Source: JBFXIE01 sp050176255 (GTDB taxonomy: Bacteria; Pseudomonadota; Gammaproteobacteria; Burkholderiales; Burkholderiaceae_C). Taken from it: a stretch of DNA of 64,000 nucleotides. Below the pieces are notes generated by a model, which searched no databases, was not told the DNA's origin, and saw nothing but the letters and a program-made list of their open reading frames with translations. The DNA is taken from NCBI RefSeq assembly GCF_050176255.1, contig NZ_JBFXIE010000005.1, one strand, 5' to 3'. This document shows positions 54,920-63,043 of this stretch, in pieces (position 1 is the first letter of the stretch; each line of letters begins with the position of its first letter). Position numbers and translations under genes: made by a program.

Positions 54920-54953
54920 AAAAAAAAGCCTGCGCAGCGCGGGCTGCGCAGGC
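54920..54953 (-). terminator. fimV intrinsic terminator
   Basis: GCCTGCGCAG / CTGCGCAGGC, a perfect 10-bp stem with a 6-nt loop, followed on the minus strand by eight T. It lies 15 nt after the fimV stop, so truA-trpFBA-accD probably has its own promoter. Confidence 0.92.
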
Positions 54954-54968
54954 GTTGGGGCATGGCCA

Positions 54969-57728
54969 TCAACCCAGCTGGGCCAGCAGGCGCTGGGCGC
55001 GTGCCTTGAGGTCGCCGGAAGACTCGGCGATGACCTCTTCCACCAGGGTGCGCGCACCCTCGCTGTCGCCGATGGTGTTGAATTCTTCGGCCAGCGCCAG
55101 CTTGGTGGTCAGAGGGTCGTCCGCCAGGGGAGCATCAGCAGCAGGTGTGGGCATGTCCGTAGCGGCGGGGGGGCGCGCCTGGTCGGATACCTGCGAAGGT
55201 GCCTCAGACGGCATGTCCAGATCCAGCGACAGGCTGCCCAGGTCGAACTCGAGTGGTTCGGATGCCCCTGCCTTGGCGTCCTGACTGGTCAGTGGTGCAG
55301 CGCCGGAGTCCATCAGGGACAGACCCTCATCGAGCATGTCCAGGGGCGACAAACCGATGTCGGCCTGGGTGGGCGCGGGTGCTGGCGCCGCGGCGGCAGA
55401 GCTGGCTGCTGGCTCGCCCGGCCTGTCCCAGTCGGGCTGGGACAGGTCCAGGTGATCCAGACTCAGGACGGGGTCGGCGGACTCGTCGCCAGTATCCTGC
55501 GCGGCGGCGGTTTTGACTTCGGCCGGTGCCTGCGCCAAGGCTTGCGTCTGCGCATTGATCAGGGCGGCGTTGCCGGCAGCCGCCATGGCGAACGTACTGG
55601 GCGCGGGGGCCGCGGCCGGTGGCGCTTCGTGCAGATCCAGATCCAGATCCAGATCGAGTTCAGGCAGCCGAGAGTCGGGGCCGGGTTCGGCCTGCGAGGG
55701 CGCTTGCGCAATGGCAATCGTGCTGGCATAGGCCGACACCGCAGCTGCGCCGGACTGCCCTTGCGCTGCCGTGGCAGGCCTGCCGCCGGGTTGGTACAGC
55801 AGGTTTTCGGGATCCAGCGTGCGGCCCAGGTCAGAAACGCGTGCCCAATCGGGGCCCTGGCCGTTGGTGAGTTTGAACACGTCGTTGGCCACGGCCTCCA
55901 GCGCCTTGCGATCCTGGCGCTTGGCATAGATCTCGGCCAGCTTGGCAGGAATAGACACGCGCTCGGGATAGTGGCGCACGGCCTCCTTGAGGATTTCCTC
56001 GGCCTGCAGATCGCGGCCATAGGCCAGATAGACGTCGGCCTCGGCCACCGGATCTACGTCGCCGCCGCCTTCAAGCTGGCTGGGCGAGTAGGTCATGGAC
56101 GAAGCGCCCGTCGTCAGGTCGGTACTGGCGGTGTCCACGCGCTGGCCGCCGCTGGCGCCAAAGAAAGAGTCTGCCTGCAGGCGGCTTTCGGAGAAAGAGC
56201 TGTCCACGGCGCCATGCTGGCGGCGGCTTTGAGCGTGGCGGTAACCGCCATAGCCCAGCAGCAGTAGCGCAATGGCAAGCCCGCCGCCCGCCAGCAGCGG
56301 GTCTTCCAGAACCGAGTCGATGAGGCTGGGTTCTTCGTAAGGGGCCGGCGCAGGGGCGGGGCGGGCCGCTGGCGCGGCGGCGGGCGCAGGAGCCTGCGCC
56401 GTGGACGCGGCGGATGCCGCCTCTGCAGCTGCCGAAGCGGGCTCGTCAGAAGGGCTTGCCTGCGCGGTGGCTTGAGTGGTGGCCTCGCCGCTGGCGGGCG
56501 CCTGTGCCGCAGAGGCGTTCGCTGCGGGTGTGGACGCAGCCAGGGCCACGGTGGCAGGCACGGCCAGAGCCGGCTGGCTGGCTGCAGTCGCTGCGGCGTC
56601 AGACAGCGACGCACCCGGCTGGCTGGCGGCGTCCAGTTGTTTGAGGTCCTGAAGGTTCCTGGACAGTTCTGCCATGCGGGTGGCCGTCTGGCTGGCCTGC
56701 CTGTCTCGCGCGGCCTGCTCCTCTGCCTTCTGGGCTTGCACGCTGCCCTTGGACAGGGTGAGCTTGTCGGGGCTGCCAACGGCGGGTTTCTTGTCGTCCA
56801 CCTCGGTCTGCACCGCCCCGCTGGCCGATCGTTGCGCCGCAGCCACCTGCGCCGTGGGCGCGGCGCCAGCCATGCGGCGGCGGAATTCGTTGAAGTCGCG
56901 GCTTTGGGCAACGACTATCCTGCGCGCCTCGGTCGTGGTGGTGGCTTGCGCCTCGGCCTCGGTGGGTATCTGCAGAACCGCACCGCTGCGCAGGCGGTTT
57001 ACGTTGCCGTTGATGAATGCGTCTGGGTTGGAGCGCATCAGGGCCACCAGCATCTGGTCGAGCGAAACGCCCTCGGGCCGGTAGGCGCCGGCAATGCGGC
57101 CGGCGGTGTCGCCTGGCTGCACTTTGACTTCGTTGTCTTGAGAGGCGGTTGCCGGTGCCGGAGCCGGCGCAGCGGCCGCGGCGCGGCGCGGCGCGGCTTG
57201 CGCTGCGGCGGACGTGGAAGACTCGGGGGGCTGGACGCGTGGCGCGGCGGGTGCGGGTGCAGGTGCGGCACGCGGCGCATCGATCTGCGGCGCGGCCGTC
57301 ACGGTGGGCTGCGGGCGGCTGGTCGCGGGCGGATCGAACAGCATGGTGTAGCTGCGCACGATGTGGCCGGAGTTCCAGGCCGCGTCGATCACCAGATCCA
57401 CGAAGGGCTCGTTGATGGGGCGGGTACTGGTCAAGCGCAGCATCATGGAGCCATCGGGGCGGCGCTGCAGCTTGACCTGCACGTTGCGCGCCGCGGATGA
57501 ATATTCGAGGCCCTGGCTGCGAAACACCTCCGGGCTTGCGGTGGCGGCGCGCAGCGAGTCTGCTTCGGCGGGGGTGATCTGGGGCAGCTCAATCTCGGCG
57601 CGCAGCGGCTCGCCCAGGGCGGATTGCACCGTGATGCGCCCCAGGGCCAAGGCGCTGGCATCGGTGCTGTACAGGCCAGACGACAAGATGGCCGCAGTGG
57701 CCAGGACAGAAAATTTCCAGCGATGCAT
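54969..57728 (-). CDS. fimV: FimV/HubP-type polar hub protein
   Basis: A 919-residue protein. The signal peptide is MHRWKFSVLATAAILSSG and beyond. The N-terminal FimV domain contains ALGRITVQSALGEPLRAEIELP (about 30-120); a LysM peptidoglycan-binding domain follows near 195-245 (VQPGDTAGRIAGAYR). Then come a coiled-coil, an Ala/Pro-rich linker, one transmembrane helix (LAIALLLLGYGGYRHAQ), a cytoplasmic acidic Asp-rich region and a C-terminal TPR-like FimV motif (TIGDSEGARTLVEEVIAES). FimV/HubP proteins organise cell poles, type IV pili and c-di-AMP or cAMP signalling. A DL tandem repeat lies at 55632-55655. Confidence 0.92.
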   Translation of the reverse strand: MHRWKFSVLATAAILSSGLYSTDASALALGRITVQSALGEPLRAEIELPQITPAEADSLRAATASPEVFRSQGLEYSSAARNVQVKLQRRPDGSMMLRLTSTRPINEPFVDLVIDAAWNSGHIVRSYTMLFDPPATSRPQPTVTAAPQIDAPRAAPAPAPAAPRVQPPESSTSAAAQAAPRRAAAAAPAPAPATASQDNEVKVQPGDTAGRIAGAYRPEGVSLDQMLVALMRSNPDAFINGNVNRLRSGAVLQIPTEAEAQATTTTEARRIVVAQSRDFNEFRRRMAGAAPTAQVAAAQRSASGAVQTEVDDKKPAVGSPDKLTLSKGSVQAQKAEEQAARDRQASQTATRMAELSRNLQDLKQLDAASQPGASLSDAAATAASQPALAVPATVALAASTPAANASAAQAPASGEATTQATAQASPSDEPASAAAEAASAASTAQAPAPAAAPAARPAPAPAPYEEPSLIDSVLEDPLLAGGGLAIALLLLGYGGYRHAQSRRQHGAVDSSFSESRLQADSFFGASGGQRVDTASTDLTTGASSMTYSPSQLEGGGDVDPVAEADVYLAYGRDLQAEEILKEAVRHYPERVSIPAKLAEIYAKRQDRKALEAVANDVFKLTNGQGPDWARVSDLGRTLDPENLLYQPGGRPATAAQGQSGAAAVSAYASTIAIAQAPSQAEPGPDSRLPELDLDLDLDLHEAPPAAAPAPSTFAMAAAGNAALINAQTQALAQAPAEVKTAAAQDTGDESADPVLSLDHLDLSQPDWDRPGEPAASSAAAAPAPAPTQADIGLSPLDMLDEGLSLMDSGAAPLTSQDAKAGASEPLEFDLGSLSLDLDMPSEAPSQVSDQARPPAATDMPTPAADAPLADDPLTTKLALAEEFNTIGDSEGARTLVEEVIAESSGDLKARAQRLLAQLG
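55632..55655 (-). repeat. fimV: Hexanucleotide tandem repeat in fimV
   Basis: Four perfect CAGATC units, encoding alternating Asp-Leu in the acidic region. Copy-number change would alter length in steps of two residues without frameshift. Confidence 0.9.
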
Positions 57729-57823
57729 GGGTGCGATCAATGAGGGGGGTTGGCTGCCTGGAAAAGCGGTGTTTTTCTGGTCATGGCTGGCGCCGCTTCG
57801 CAGCGTGAAAAGACGTAAAAAGC

Positions 57824-57852
57824 ACCATAGCATCAATGTTTTACACTGACAA
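57824..57852 (-). promoter_or_regulatory. fimV: fimV promoter
   Basis: On the minus strand, TTGTCA (57852-57847) and TATGGT (57829-57824) are spaced by 17 bp, and TGC just before the -10 gives an extended -10. Start of transcription would be near 57817, giving a leader of about 90 nt. Confidence 0.65.
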
Positions 57853-57959
57853 GTTAGTGCGCCGCCGCAGCATTTTTGACCTGTCGCAAGGGGTGGAAAC
57901 ACCGGTTGCTTGTTGGAATTGGACAACGGCCGGTAACAGGTCGTATCCTTGTCCGGTTG

Positions 57960-57989
57960 AAAAAACGGCGCCATGCAGGTGGCGCCGTT
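57960..57989 (-). terminator. asd intrinsic terminator
   Basis: AACGGCGCC / GGCGCCGTT, a perfect 9-bp stem with an 8-nt loop, followed on the minus strand by TTTT. It lies 8 nt after the asd stop. Confidence 0.9.
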
Positions 57990-57997
57990 GATGCCGT

Positions 57998-59128
57998 TCA
58001 GGCGTCCAGCAGGATGCGCAGCATGCGGCGCAGCGGCTCGGCTGCACCCCACAGCAGTTGGTCGCCAATGGTGAAGGCGCCCAGGTATTCAGGGCCCATG
58101 GCCAGCTTGCGGATGCGGCCCACCGGGATCGTCATGGTGCCGGTGACGGCCACGGGCGTCAGGTCTTTCAGGGTGGCCTCGCGCGTGTTGGGCACCACCT
58201 TCACCCATTCGTTGTCGGCGGCGATCATGGCCTCGATGTCGGCCACGGGCACGTCCTTCTTCAGCTTGAAGGTCAGCGCCTGGCTGTGGCAGCGCATGGC
58301 GCCCACGCGCACGCAAAAGCCGTCCACCGGCACCGCCGGCGTGCCAAAAGCCTCGCCCATGCCCATGATCTTGTTGGTCTCGGCCATGCCCTTCCATTCT
58401 TCGCGGGACATGCCGTTGCCCAGGTCCTTGTCGATCCAGGGGATGAGCGAGCCGCCCAGTGGCACGCCAAAGTTGGCCACCTCGTCACCGCTCAAAGCGC
58501 GCTGTTTGGCGATGACTTTGCGGTCGATCTCCAGGATGGCGCTCTTGGGGTCGTCGAGCAGGGCGCGCACTTCGGCGTTCAGCGTGCCGTATTGCGTCAG
58601 CAGCTCGCGCATGTGCTGGGCGCCGCCGCCGCTGGCGGCCTGGTAGGTCTGGGTGCTCATCCACTCGACCAGGCCCGCCTTGTACAGCGCGCCCACGCCC
58701 ATCAGCATGCAGCTGACGGTGCAATTGCCGCCCACCCAGTTGTTGCCGCCCCGGGCCAATGCGTTTTTGATGACCGGCATGTTGACCGGGTCCAGCACGA
58801 TGACGGCGTCGTCATTCATGCGCAGCGTGGAGGCGGCGTCGATCCAGTGGCCCTTCCAGCCGGCGGCGCGCAGCTTGGGGAAGACTTCGGTGGTGTAGTC
58901 GCCGCCCTGGGCGGTGATGATGATCTCGCAGCGCTTGAGAGCGTCGATGTCGAACGCGTCCTGCAGCGTGGTCTCGTTCCTGGCCTGCGCCGGGGCCTTG
59001 CCGCCCGCGTTTGAGGTGGAGAAGAACAGGGGCTCGATCAGGTCGAAGTCCTTTTCTTGCGCCATGCGGTCCATCAAGACCGAGCCGACCATGCCGCGCC
59101 AGCCGACCAAACCTACCAACTTGCTCAT
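57998..59128 (-). CDS. asd: Aspartate-semialdehyde dehydrogenase
   Basis: A 376-residue enzyme of the proteobacterial long type that reduces aspartyl phosphate to the semialdehyde, branch point for lysine/diaminopimelate, methionine, threonine and isoleucine. NADP binding starts LVGWRGMVGSVLMDRM; the catalytic Cys is in GGNCTVSCMLMG (about 134); the catalytic His is in VGAMRCHSQALT. An AAAGGG ribosome-binding site precedes ATG 59128. A Thr/Ile-rich leader ORF and alternative hairpins lie just upstream. Confidence 0.97.
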   Translation of the reverse strand: MSKLVGLVGWRGMVGSVLMDRMAQEKDFDLIEPLFFSTSNAGGKAPAQARNETTLQDAFDIDALKRCEIIITAQGGDYTTEVFPKLRAAGWKGHWIDAASTLRMNDDAVIVLDPVNMPVIKNALARGGNNWVGGNCTVSCMLMGVGALYKAGLVEWMSTQTYQAASGGGAQHMRELLTQYGTLNAEVRALLDDPKSAILEIDRKVIAKQRALSGDEVANFGVPLGGSLIPWIDKDLGNGMSREEWKGMAETNKIMGMGEAFGTPAVPVDGFCVRVGAMRCHSQALTFKLKKDVPVADIEAMIAADNEWVKVVPNTREATLKDLTPVAVTGTMTIPVGRIRKLAMGPEYLGAFTIGDQLLWGAAEPLRRMLRILLDA

Positions 59129-59133
59129 TTCAA

Positions 59134-59202
59134 CGCCCTTTCAAAGTAAGAAACAGTGCCAGACCTGGCTGCTTCGCCCGGCTCGTCTGGCCAGGAAGGG
59201 CG
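59134..59202 (-). promoter_or_regulatory. asd: Alternative RNA hairpins upstream of asd
   Basis: On the minus strand, CGCCCTT (59202-59196) can pair with AAGGGCG (59140-59134), which contains the asd Shine-Dalgarno. Inside, GCCAGAC (59191-59185) can pair with GTCTGGC (59164-59158). The competing CCTGGC / GCCAGG pairing uses overlapping bases. This is the layout of a leader-peptide-controlled switch. Confidence 0.5.
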
Positions 59203-59223
59203 CACGACGATACCGGAGCTGGA

Positions 59224-59325
59224 TCAGCCCTTGATGGTCGTGGTTTTGGTGGTGATTGCGCGCGCGCATGCACCGGCCAGTGCGGCGGGTGCGGTGTTCG
59301 GGGCGAACGGGCGGGCGTCAAACAT
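59224..59325 (-). CDS. Candidate Thr/Ile-rich leader peptide upstream of asd (33 aa)
   Basis: ATG 59325 to TGA 59224. The peptide begins MFDARPFAPNTAPAALAG and ends RAITTKTTTIKG, with five Thr and two Ile among the last eleven codons. A promoter whose start point falls at or next to the ATG suggests an almost leaderless transcript. The run of codons for the end-products of the Asd branch (threonine, isoleucine) just before the stop is the pattern of attenuation leader peptides such as ThrL. I cannot confirm translation. Confidence 0.5.
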   Translation of the reverse strand: MFDARPFAPNTAPAALAGACARAITTKTTTIKG

Positions 59326-59333
59326 GGGGGCGC

Positions 59334-59363
59334 ATTGTACGGGATGCGGAAGGGGTATGACAG
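59334..59363 (-). promoter_or_regulatory. asd: Candidate promoter of the asd leader
   Basis: On the minus strand, CTGTCA (59363-59358) and TACAAT (59339-59334) are separated by 18 bp. Transcription would begin within a few bases of the leader ATG at 59325. Confidence 0.55.
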
Positions 59364-59371
59364 CCTTGTGG

Positions 59372-59429
59372 TTGCTATTTTTTAGATAGCTGCTGACGCT
59401 TGTTTTATAGGGGTTGCAGCCTTTTTTTA
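59372..59429 (+). repeat. Dispersed palindromic element, copy 15 (forward)
   Basis: Contains TTGCTATTTTTTAGATAGCT, GCTGACGCTTG, then ATAGGGGTTGCAGCC and seven T. It lies just upstream of the asd leader promoter. Confidence 0.8.
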
Positions 59430-59445
59430 CCGTGATGCAGGACGT

Positions 59446-59480
59446 AAAAAAGCCCGCCGGGGGCTGGCGTGGCCCCTGGC
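59446..59480 (-). terminator. Possible leuB terminator
   Basis: On the minus strand, GCCAGGGGC (59480-59472) pairs with GCCCCCGGC (59464-59456) with one mismatch, followed by GGGC and six T. It lies about 110 nt after the leuB stop. Confidence 0.4.
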
Positions 59481-59511
59481 AGGTTGTGGCGGTGGTCGAA
59501 AAGGCCTTTTT

Positions 59512-59577
59512 TGTCTATAAAAAATGCATCTAGCCCTTTATGGACAAGCGCTGGTAGCTATTAAATCAATAGTAATC
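59512..59577 (-). repeat. Dispersed palindromic element, copy 16 (reverse)
   Basis: Contains AAAATGCATCTAGCCCTTTA, then GGACAAGCGCTGGTAGCTAT and TAAATCAATAG. It is a near-complete copy and the best intergenic match to the copy in trpF. It fills the space after the leuB stop. Confidence 0.9.
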
Positions 59578-59590
59578 TGCGGGCCTGTGC

Positions 59591-60661
<1,071 letters not shown>

Positions 60662-60663
60662 GG

Positions 60664-60728
60664 TTGATTAGCTTCTTTTTTGATAGCTGCCAGCGCTGGA
60701 TATTTAAGCGCTGCAGGCTGATTTGGGT
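60664..60728 (+). repeat. Dispersed palindromic element, copy 17 (forward)
   Basis: Contains CTTTTTTGATAGCTGCCAGC, then GCTGGATATTTAAGCGCTGC and AGGCTGATTTGGG. It fills the leuD-leuB spacer, so any leuB ribosome-binding site is inside or beside the repeat. Confidence 0.9.
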
Positions 60729-60737
60729 TAAAAAATA

Positions 60738-61391
60738 TCAGGACGCCATCGTGTGCGCCAGCCAGGGCTTGGTGGCCAGGCGGCGGGCCTCAAACTCGCG
60801 GATCTTGTCGGCGTGGCGCAGCGTCAGGCCGATGTCGTCCAGACCGTTGAGCAGGCAGTACTTGCGGAAGGGCACCACATCAAAGGGCGTTTCTTCGCCC
60901 TGGGGGCGCACCACCACCTGGCGCTCCAGGTCCACGGTGAGCTGGTAGCCGGGGAAGGCCGCCACTTCATTGAACAGCTGGTCCACCGTGGCCTCGGGCA
61001 GCACGATGGGCAGCAGGCCGTTCTTGAAGCAGTTGTTGAAGAAGATGTCGGCAAAGCTGGGCGCGATGATGGCGCGAAAGCCGTATTGGTCCAGCGCCCA
61101 GGGGGCGTGCTCGCGGCTCGATCCGCAGCCAAAGTTCTTGCGTGCCAGCAGGATGCTGGCGCCCTTGTACCGCGGCTGGTTCAGCACGAAGTCGGGGTTG
61201 GGCTTGCGCGCGGACTCGGGCACGCCGGGCTGGCCGGGCTGGTCCAGATAGCGCCATTCGTCAAACAGGTTGGGGCCAAAGCCGGTTTTCTTGATCGACT
61301 TGAGGAACTGCTTGGGGATGATGGCGTCGGTGTCCACGTTTTCGCGATCCATCGGGGCCACCAGGCCCTGGTGCACGGTGAATTTCTGCAT
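60738..61391 (-). CDS. leuD: 3-isopropylmalate dehydratase small subunit
   Basis: A 217-residue swivel-domain subunit of isopropylmalate isomerase. The start MQKFTVHQGLVAPMDRENVDTDAIIPKQF is typical. The core has KNFGCGSSREHAPWAL, the substrate-binding motif, and FNNCFKNGLLPI. Works with LeuC, encoded just upstream. ATG 61391 is chosen; longer in-frame forms extend into the entericidin gene. Confidence 0.97.
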   Translation of the reverse strand: MQKFTVHQGLVAPMDRENVDTDAIIPKQFLKSIKKTGFGPNLFDEWRYLDQPGQPGVPESARKPNPDFVLNQPRYKGASILLARKNFGCGSSREHAPWALDQYGFRAIIAPSFADIFFNNCFKNGLLPIVLPEATVDQLFNEVAAFPGYQLTVDLERQVVVRPQGEETPFDVVPFRKYCLLNGLDDIGLTLRHADKIREFEARRLATKPWLAHTMAS

Positions 61392-61414
61392 GTTGGGTAA
61401 ATCCTGTGGGTTTT

Positions 61415-61537
61415 TTATTTGGCGGCGCGCTCGATGGCAGAGCCGGCGCGCTGCACGTCCTGGCCCATGCCCTTGACGGTGTTGCAGCCCGCCAGCACGA
61501 AGGCCAGCGCGAGCAGGGCGGCGAGAGGCTTGTTCAT
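61415..61537 (-). CDS. Entericidin A/B-family lipoprotein, 40 aa
   Basis: Starts MNKPLAALLALAFVLAGCNT and ends VKGMGQDVQRAGSAIERAAK. The lipobox LAGC places the lipidated Cys at residue 18, giving a mature 23-residue outer-membrane lipoprotein. The NTVKGMGxDVxxAGxxIExAA pattern is diagnostic of entericidins. It sits between leuC (15 nt upstream) and leuD (23 nt downstream) on the same strand, apparently within the operon. It is easy to miss because of its length. Confidence 0.88.
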   Translation of the reverse strand: MNKPLAALLALAFVLAGCNTVKGMGQDVQRAGSAIERAAK

Positions 61538-61551
61538 GGCGAGAGTCTCCT

Positions 61552-63003
61552 TCAGGCGAATTGGCGGATGTCCACAAAGTGGCCGTGGATGGCCGCAGCA
61601 GCAGCCATGGCGGGGCTGACCAGATGGGTGCGCCCGCCCGCGCCCTGGCGGCCTTCAAAGTTGCGGTTGCTGGTGGAGGCGCAGCGCTCGCCGGGCTCCA
61701 GGCGGTCGGCGTTCATGGCCAGGCACATGCTGCAGCCGGGCTCGCGCCACTCAAAGCCCGCGGCCTTGAAGATGGCATCCAGCCCCTCGCGCTCGGCCTG
61801 CTCTTTCACCAGGCCCGAGCCGGGCACCACCATCGCCAGCCTGACGTTCTTGGCCACTTTCTGGCCCAGCTTCTTGACCACGGCGGCGGCCTCGCGCATG
61901 TCCTCGATGCGGCTGTTGGTGCAGCTGCCGATGAACACCTTGTCCACAAAAATGTCGCTCAAAGGCTTGCCCGGCTGCAGCCCCATGTAGGTCAGCGCGC
62001 GCTCGATGGCCCCGCGTTTGGAGGCGTCTTTTTCCTTGTCGGGGTCGGGCACCACGGCGTCGATGCCCAGCACCATCTCGGGGCTGGTGCCCCAGGTGAC
62101 CTGCGGCACGATGTCGGCGGCGTTCAGCTCGACCACCGCGTCAAACTTTGCGTCGGCGTCGGAGTGCAGCGTCTTCCAGTACTGCACGGCCTGGTCCCAT
62201 TCCACGCCGCCGACAAACTGGCCGGTTTTTGGGTCGACGCCGGGCGCCAGCGGGCGGCCCTTGACGTAGTTGATGGTCTTGTCGTCCACCGCCACCAGGC
62301 CAGCGCGCGCGCCGGCCTCGATGGCCATGTTGCACACGGTCATGCGGCCTTCCATGCTCAGGTCGCGAATGGCTTCGCCCGCAAACTCGATGGTGTAGCC
62401 CGTGCCGCCGGCAGTGCCGATCTTGCCGATGATGGCCAGCACGATGTCCTTGGCGGTGATGCCGGGGGTCACCTTGCCATTCACCCGGATCAGCATGTTC
62501 CTGGCCTTCTTGGCCAGCAGGGTCTGCGTGGCCATCACATGCTCGACCTCAGAGGTGCCGATGCCGTGCGCCAGCGCGCCAAAGGCGCCGTGGGTGCTGG
62601 TGTGGCTGTCGCCGCACACCACCGTCATGCCGGGCAGGGTGGCGCCGTTCTCAGGCCCGATGACGTGCACGATGCCCTGGCGCTTGGACAGGAAGGGAAA
62701 AAACGCCGCCGCGCCCGACTGCTGGATGTTGTTGTCCAGCGTGACGATCTGCTCCTTGCTGATCGGGTCGGCAATGCCGTCGTAGCCGCGCTCCCAGCCG
62801 GTGGTGGGGGTGTTGTGGTCGGCGGTGGCGACGATGGAGCTGACGCGCCAGACCTTGCGGCCGGCTTCGCGCAGGCCCTCGAAGGCCTGCGGGCTGGTGA
62901 CTTCGTGCACCAGGTGGCGGTCGATGTAGAGCACGGCGGTGCCGTCTTCTTCGGTGTGGACGACGTGCTCGTCGAAGATTTTGTCGTACAGGGTGCGTCC
63001 CAT
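61552..63003 (-). CDS. leuC: 3-isopropylmalate dehydratase large subunit
   Basis: A 483-residue aconitase-family subunit with a [4Fe-4S] cluster. Cluster Cys ligands are in VFIGSCTNSR and EPGCSMCLAMN. Other signatures are VVCGDSHTSTHGAFGALAHGIGTSEVEHV and the end TSNRNFEGRQG. It begins MGRTLYDKIFDEHVV. Forms isopropylmalate isomerase with LeuD. First leu gene here, 40 nt after the LysR gene. Confidence 0.97.
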   Translation of the reverse strand: MGRTLYDKIFDEHVVHTEEDGTAVLYIDRHLVHEVTSPQAFEGLREAGRKVWRVSSIVATADHNTPTTGWERGYDGIADPISKEQIVTLDNNIQQSGAAAFFPFLSKRQGIVHVIGPENGATLPGMTVVCGDSHTSTHGAFGALAHGIGTSEVEHVMATQTLLAKKARNMLIRVNGKVTPGITAKDIVLAIIGKIGTAGGTGYTIEFAGEAIRDLSMEGRMTVCNMAIEAGARAGLVAVDDKTINYVKGRPLAPGVDPKTGQFVGGVEWDQAVQYWKTLHSDADAKFDAVVELNAADIVPQVTWGTSPEMVLGIDAVVPDPDKEKDASKRGAIERALTYMGLQPGKPLSDIFVDKVFIGSCTNSRIEDMREAAAVVKKLGQKVAKNVRLAMVVPGSGLVKEQAEREGLDAIFKAAGFEWREPGCSMCLAMNADRLEPGERCASTSNRNFEGRQGAGGRTHLVSPAMAAAAAIHGHFVDIRQFA

Positions 63004-63043
63004 GGCGGTCTCGTTTCGTGGGTTCAGGGAAGGGGTGAAAATT

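Noticed and set aside
54264..56267. 667-codon open frame opposite truA and fimV
   Set aside because: It crosses the strong fimV terminator and two real genes; composition is that of a shadow frame.
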